Shown piece by piece: positions 61,221-64,000 of a stretch of DNA of 64,000 nt. Below the pieces are notes generated by a model. That model was given only the letters and a program-made list of their open reading frames with translations. It was not told the origin of the DNA and made no database searches. The number at the start of each line of letters is the position of its first letter. The first letter of the stretch is position 1. Source of the DNA: Thermogladius calderae 1633 (GTDB taxonomy: Archaea; Thermoproteota; Thermoprotei_A; Sulfolobales; Desulfurococcaceae). The stretch is taken from the NCBI RefSeq assembly GCF_000264495.1, contig NC_017954.1:1054001-1118000 (forward strand). Reading direction: 5' to 3'. A program made the translations under genes and the position numbers.

Positions 61221-61946
61221 GTGAGTGGTGTTATGGGCCTCCTCGAAGTACGAGACCTGACAGTTGAGGCGGGCGGTAAAGTCGTCGTCGACAACACGAG
61301 TCTGGTAATAGAGGAGGGGGAAGTACTCTACCTGCTCGGGCCTAACGGTACTGGCAAGACCTCTCTGATAAGGAGCATCGTCGGCTACCCCGGCTACAAC
61401 ATCGTGAGAGGTAAAGTCCTGCTTGAAGGCGAGGACTTGACGGGGAGGCCAATGGAGTACAGGGTCTCGAGGGGGCTCGGCCTCGCACACCAGTTACCCC
61501 CCAAGCTGAGCGGCCTAAGGGTGAGGGCGCTCTTAGATGCTATTTGTTCGAGAACTAAGTGCTCCACCGACGAGATAGCCTCGGCGCTACAAATACAGTA
61601 CCTGCTGGACAGGGACTTCGGGAGGGGCTTCTCAGGCGGAGAGCTGAAGAGGGTCGAGCTCGCAACACTCCTCGCGATGAGGCCGAAGGTCGGCCTAATA
61701 GACGAGCCGGACAGCGGGGTGGACGTGGACTCCGTCAAGGTGATCGCTGACGGGATCAGGGCCCTCATGGGTGTCTCGAGGTCGGTTCTCATTGTGACCC
61801 ACAGCGCCTTGATATCAAAGTACATTAGGCCTACAAGAGTATGCCTGATGTTGAACAGGCGTGTACAGTACTGTGGGGGCCCTGAACTAGTGGAGGAGGT
61901 GTTCGAGCACGGCTTCAAGGGGCTGGTTAGAGGAGATCAGGTCTAG
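61221..61946 (+). CDS. sufC: Fe-S assembly ATPase SufC
   Basis: 241 residues from GTG 61221 (ATG 61233 possible). Walker A LLGPNGTGKTS, signature GFSGGELKR, Walker B VGLIDEPDSGVD and the H-loop VTHSA, all in SufC style. It drives cluster assembly on SufB. The TAG stop lies inside the apparent N-terminal coding region of sufB. Confidence 0.93.
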   Translation: MSGVMGLLEVRDLTVEAGGKVVVDNTSLVIEEGEVLYLLGPNGTGKTSLIRSIVGYPGYNIVRGKVLLEGEDLTGRPMEYRVSRGLGLAHQLPPKLSGLRVRALLDAICSRTKCSTDEIASALQIQYLLDRDFGRGFSGGELKRVELATLLAMRPKVGLIDEPDSGVDVDSVKVIADGIRALMGVSRSVLIVTHSALISKYIRPTRVCLMLNRRVQYCGGPELVEEVFEHGFKGLVRGDQV

Positions 61947-63099
61947 AGCCCGCGCTGCCCTTTCAAAGCCGGCGACGTACGGGGACGACGTCGACCTGGC
62001 AGAGTATACAGAGGCTATCGGGAGAGGAGACTTCGACCCCGCCAGGGCAGAGGAAGTGGGGTTCACAACGTCCAGTAAGGCCTACTACCTCCAGATCGAC
62101 CAAAACTACTTCAAGTACCTGAGCAGGTTCAGCGGCGTGGAGATCATGACGACGAGGGAGTTCGTCGAGAACAGGCCCGACGAGGCGAGGGAGTACTACT
62201 GGAGGCTGATAGACCCGGCGAGGGACAAGTACACCGCCACGGCCGCACTCCTCGAGAAGGGGGGTTACTACATCAGGGTTAAGAGGAACACTAGGTTGCA
62301 GGAGCCCATACTGGCGTGCCTCTTCCTGAGTACGCGGGGGATACAGGCACCACACAACATCGTGGTGGTGGAGGAGGGGGCCGAAGCCGTCGTCACGACG
62401 GGTTGCACTATAGCCCCCGAGATGATCGGTGTCCACATCGGGATATCGGAGTTCTACGTGGGCGAGAAGGGGAAGCTCACCTTCGTCATGGTGCACTCCT
62501 GGAACCACGTCTCTCACGTTAGGCCTAGGACGGCCGTTGTAGTAGGCGACGAGGGCTACTACCTCAACTACTACGCTAACCTGTCTAGGGTGAGGACGCT
62601 CCAGACCTACCCTGAGGTTAAGCTCGGCACGAGGGCTAGAGCGGGTGTCTACTCGGTTATACTCGGACTAGGAAAGGCGTCCATAGACTACGGGGGCGCG
62701 GTCTACTTGAACGGGGACGAGGCGAGCGCCGAGGTTGTGTCGAAAGCCCTCGCGAGGGAGGAGGCGAAAGTAGTCACGCGTGGCAGGCTCCACGCCAGGG
62801 GTAGGGGGTCGAAGGGGCACCTGGAGTGCAGGGGGCTCATGCTATCCGAGAAGGCCTACATGTTGGCTGTCCCAGAGCTGTCGTCGGACACTCTGGACGC
62901 GGCTCTCACGCACGAAGCATCCATCGGCAGGCTGGCCGAGGAGGAGATAAACTACCTGGTGAGCAAGGGCTTCAAGAGAGACGAGGCTGTCAGCCTACTC
63001 GTGAAGGGGTTCATCAGCGTAGAGGAGAACATGTTTCCTCCTAGAGTGAGGGGGATCATCAGCAGCGTCGAGAAGCTAGTTGTCGAAAAGTCGTTCTAA
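61927..63099 (+). CDS. sufB: Fe-S scaffold SufB/SufD family protein, unusual start
   Basis: The first ordinary start codon is GTG at 62056 (347 residues), but 43 in-frame codons before it encode EEIRSRARAALSKPATYGDDVDLAEY, which is the normal N-terminus of archaeal SufB/D proteins. The codon where a start is expected (61927) is TTA, one base from TTG, with AAGGGG just before it. The next stop upstream is at 61888-61890 and no ATG, GTG or TTG lies between. The C-terminus (THEASIGRLAEEEINYLVSKG) has the conserved SufB/D helix-turn. It overlaps sufC by 20 bases. About 390 residues if full length. Confidence 0.85.
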   Translation, partial: LEEIRSRARAALSKPATYGDDVDLAEYTEAIGRGDFDPARAEEVGFTTSSKAYYLQIDQNYFKYLSRFSGVEIMTTREFVENRPDEAREYYWRLIDPARDKYTATAALLEKGGYYIRVKRNTRLQEPILACLFLSTRGIQAPHNIVVVEEGAEAVVTTGCTIAPEMIGVHIGISEFYVGEKGKLTFVMVHSWNHVSHVRPRTAVVVGDEGYYLNYYANLSRVRTLQTYPEVKLGTRARAGVYSVILGLGKASIDYGGAVYLNGDEASAEVVSKALAREEAKVVTRGRLHARGRGSKGHLECRGLMLSEKAYMLAVPELSSDTLDAALTHEASIGRLAEEEINYLVSKGFKRDEAVSLLVKGFISVEENMFPPRVRGIISSVEKLVVEKSF

Positions 63100-63483
63100 A
63101 AGCAGCCGCCTAGCTGACCCGCTTGCTTCCTTGCCCAACTTACACGATAACTTTGATGAAGCCTCCGCCGGGAGTTATTAGACCTATATCTCAGCGTCAA
63201 GGCTGTCTCGGACTGGAGAGACTAGGTTAAGGCATATACTCGGCGCTAGCAAGTCGCGGCCCGAGCCAGGGAGTAGGCTTTTTATGCTAAGCCCGCTGCC
63301 CGTGAACAGTCCGGCCACGAGGTTAACAACCCAGCCCTCCGCATAATGTCCAGCGGGTCGGCTAGCCTGGAGCGGTCGACAGACACACCCTCTGGCGTTG
63401 TTTTCGTCGAGTCTCGGGCGTGGAAGGGGGAGACAGGTAAGCACGCACACGTTTATGCGGCGAGGCGGGGTCGGATCGAAAAA
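63100..63483. other. Intergenic stretch with foldable segment
   Basis: 384 bases without a recognisable gene. 63286-63289 and 63291-63298 pair with 63363-63366 and 63351-63358 (12 bp with an A/CGGC internal loop), and the 52-base loop holds two short hairpins (63301-63304/63316-63319 and 63321-63324/63328-63331). ATATA at 63234-63238 would put a plus-strand start near 63262, in front of this fold. No C/D boxes or tRNA arms. Confidence 0.3.
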
Positions 63484-64000
63484 CTAGACTGGTGGGGGTA
63501 GGGGGCCTGTAGGCTGGGGCTGGACTGGTGGCGGTGGGGCCTGTCTCGCCTTCTTTATGCTGTCTCCCAGCGCGATGTAGAGCAGGATCCACGCTACGAA
63601 TCCGGCGATCGAGGCGAATATCGCTATGATGAAGAGTATCCCGGCGGCCAAGTAGAGGGCGTTTTTCTCGACGTCGTTCAGCTTGAAGGAGAGTATTATC
63701 AAGCCGATGTACCCTATGATGATTAGTATGATCCCTACCAACATAATAGGTATCCCAACGATGAACACTACCAAGAGAGCCCCTATCAGGAGCAATATGA
63801 GCCCGTAGTAGAGCCCGACCCTGATCAAGGTCGCCGATGTGGAGAACTCGGGGTTAATCTCCGCGAGCTTCCTTACGCCCGGTACGAAATATCCCCATAA
63901 CCCCACGAGGGCTATGATAGCCCCGACGATCACCACGACGACCATGGCGGCGAGGGCGCCCATGGCGCCCGCTAGCCCGCCCCCAAAGTGGCGTGGAGCT
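63484..64000 (-). CDS. DUF996 membrane protein (5' end may lie outside the window)
   Basis: 159 residues from ATG 63963, but the frame stays open to the window end and the family usually has a slightly longer N-terminus, so the true start may be outside. Four helices (about 5-28, 47-92, 101-130) with the NDVEKNALYLAAGILF and AWILLYIALGDSIKKA segments typical of DUF996. It ends in a proline-rich tail (APPPPVQPQPTGPLPPPV). Function unknown. Confidence 0.8.
   Translation of the reverse strand, partial: APRHFGGGLAGAMGALAAMVVVVIVGAIIALVGLWGYFVPGVRKLAEINPEFSTSATLIRVGLYYGLILLLIGALLVVFIVGIPIMLVGIILIIIGYIGLIILSFKLNDVEKNALYLAAGILFIIAIFASIAGFVAWILLYIALGDSIKKARQAPPPPVQPQPTGPLPPPV

Noticed and set aside
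63153-63180. C box at TTGATGA in the last large gap
   Set aside because: First base does not fit the consensus and no CTGA follows at a suitable distance.
1-64000. tRNA, rRNA, CRISPR array or insertion sequence
   Set aside because: No T-arm GTTCRANTC context with matching acceptor arms, no regularly spaced repeats and no transposase-like frame were found by reading; a covariance scan could still find an intron-containing tRNA.

Overview
The window looks like a chromosomal segment of a hyperthermophilic crenarchaeon (Thermoproteota), most likely a Desulfurococcales-type organism. This rests on a nine-gene archaeal A/V-type ATPase operon, ferredoxin-linked redox enzymes, an archaeal HMG-CoA synthase/DUF35 pair, ribose-1,5-bisphosphate isomerase, BtpA, Lhr and minimal SufBC proteins, small conserved crenarchaeal hypotheticals, frequent TTG and GTG starts, GGTG-type ribosome sites and archaeal TATA boxes. 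The DNA is GC-rich by eye. Genes are packed, with 1-4 base overlaps inside operons and several convergent genes whose 3' ends overlap. I see no rRNA, tRNA, CRISPR array or insertion sequence.

Region by region. 1-5 kb: indolepyruvate ferredoxin oxidoreductase (iorAB, cut by the window start), a DUF84 house-cleaning NTPase and an NfnAB-like ferredoxin/NAD(P) oxidoreductase. 5.7-9.5 kb: an MFS transporter and a HAD phosphatase - membrane protein - GT4 glycosyltransferase cassette resembling crenarchaeal trehalose operons. 9.6-13.6 kb: a surface protein, a radical SAM enzyme and a rhomboid protease with an extra outer domain. 13.8-22.2 kb: the ATPase operon in the order H-I-K-E-C-F-A-B-D. 22.5-30.3 kb: a YdjM-type membrane protein, a glycosylated surface protein, then an apparent operon holding a BioD-like ATPase, an eIF2B-like pseudoenzyme, ribose-1,5-bisphosphate isomerase and a MIP18-like Fe-S protein, then serS.

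30.3-32 kb holds two RNA genes that are not in any reading frame: an unassigned multi-helix RNA of about 180 nt with its own promoter, and a C/D box guide RNA whose D guide is complementary to the 5' end of 16S rRNA. 32-46 kb: a GT2 synthase, Lhr helicase, a four-gene operon of crenarchaeal hypotheticals led by an HTH protein, a zinc-less MDR relative, an aminotransferase, a radical SAM protein, HMG-CoA synthase with DUF35, and an orphan pair of peptide-type ABC ATPases sharing an exact 65-bp 3' end.

46-61 kb is dominated by nucleoside metabolism: BtpA plus PfkB kinase, then a tight seven-gene operon that joins a complete ECF-type transporter to an amidohydrolase (deaminase family) and a nucleoside phosphorylase, then a Nudix hydrolase and a complete BMP-type nucleoside ABC importer. 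Together with the ribose-1,5-bisphosphate isomerase this suggests uptake of nucleosides and feeding of their ribose into the archaeal pentose-bisphosphate route. The ECF operon is the best candidate for an undescribed system. 61-64 kb: sufC, a sufB whose conserved N-terminus has no normal start codon, a 380-bp non-coding stretch and a DUF996 membrane protein cut by the window end.
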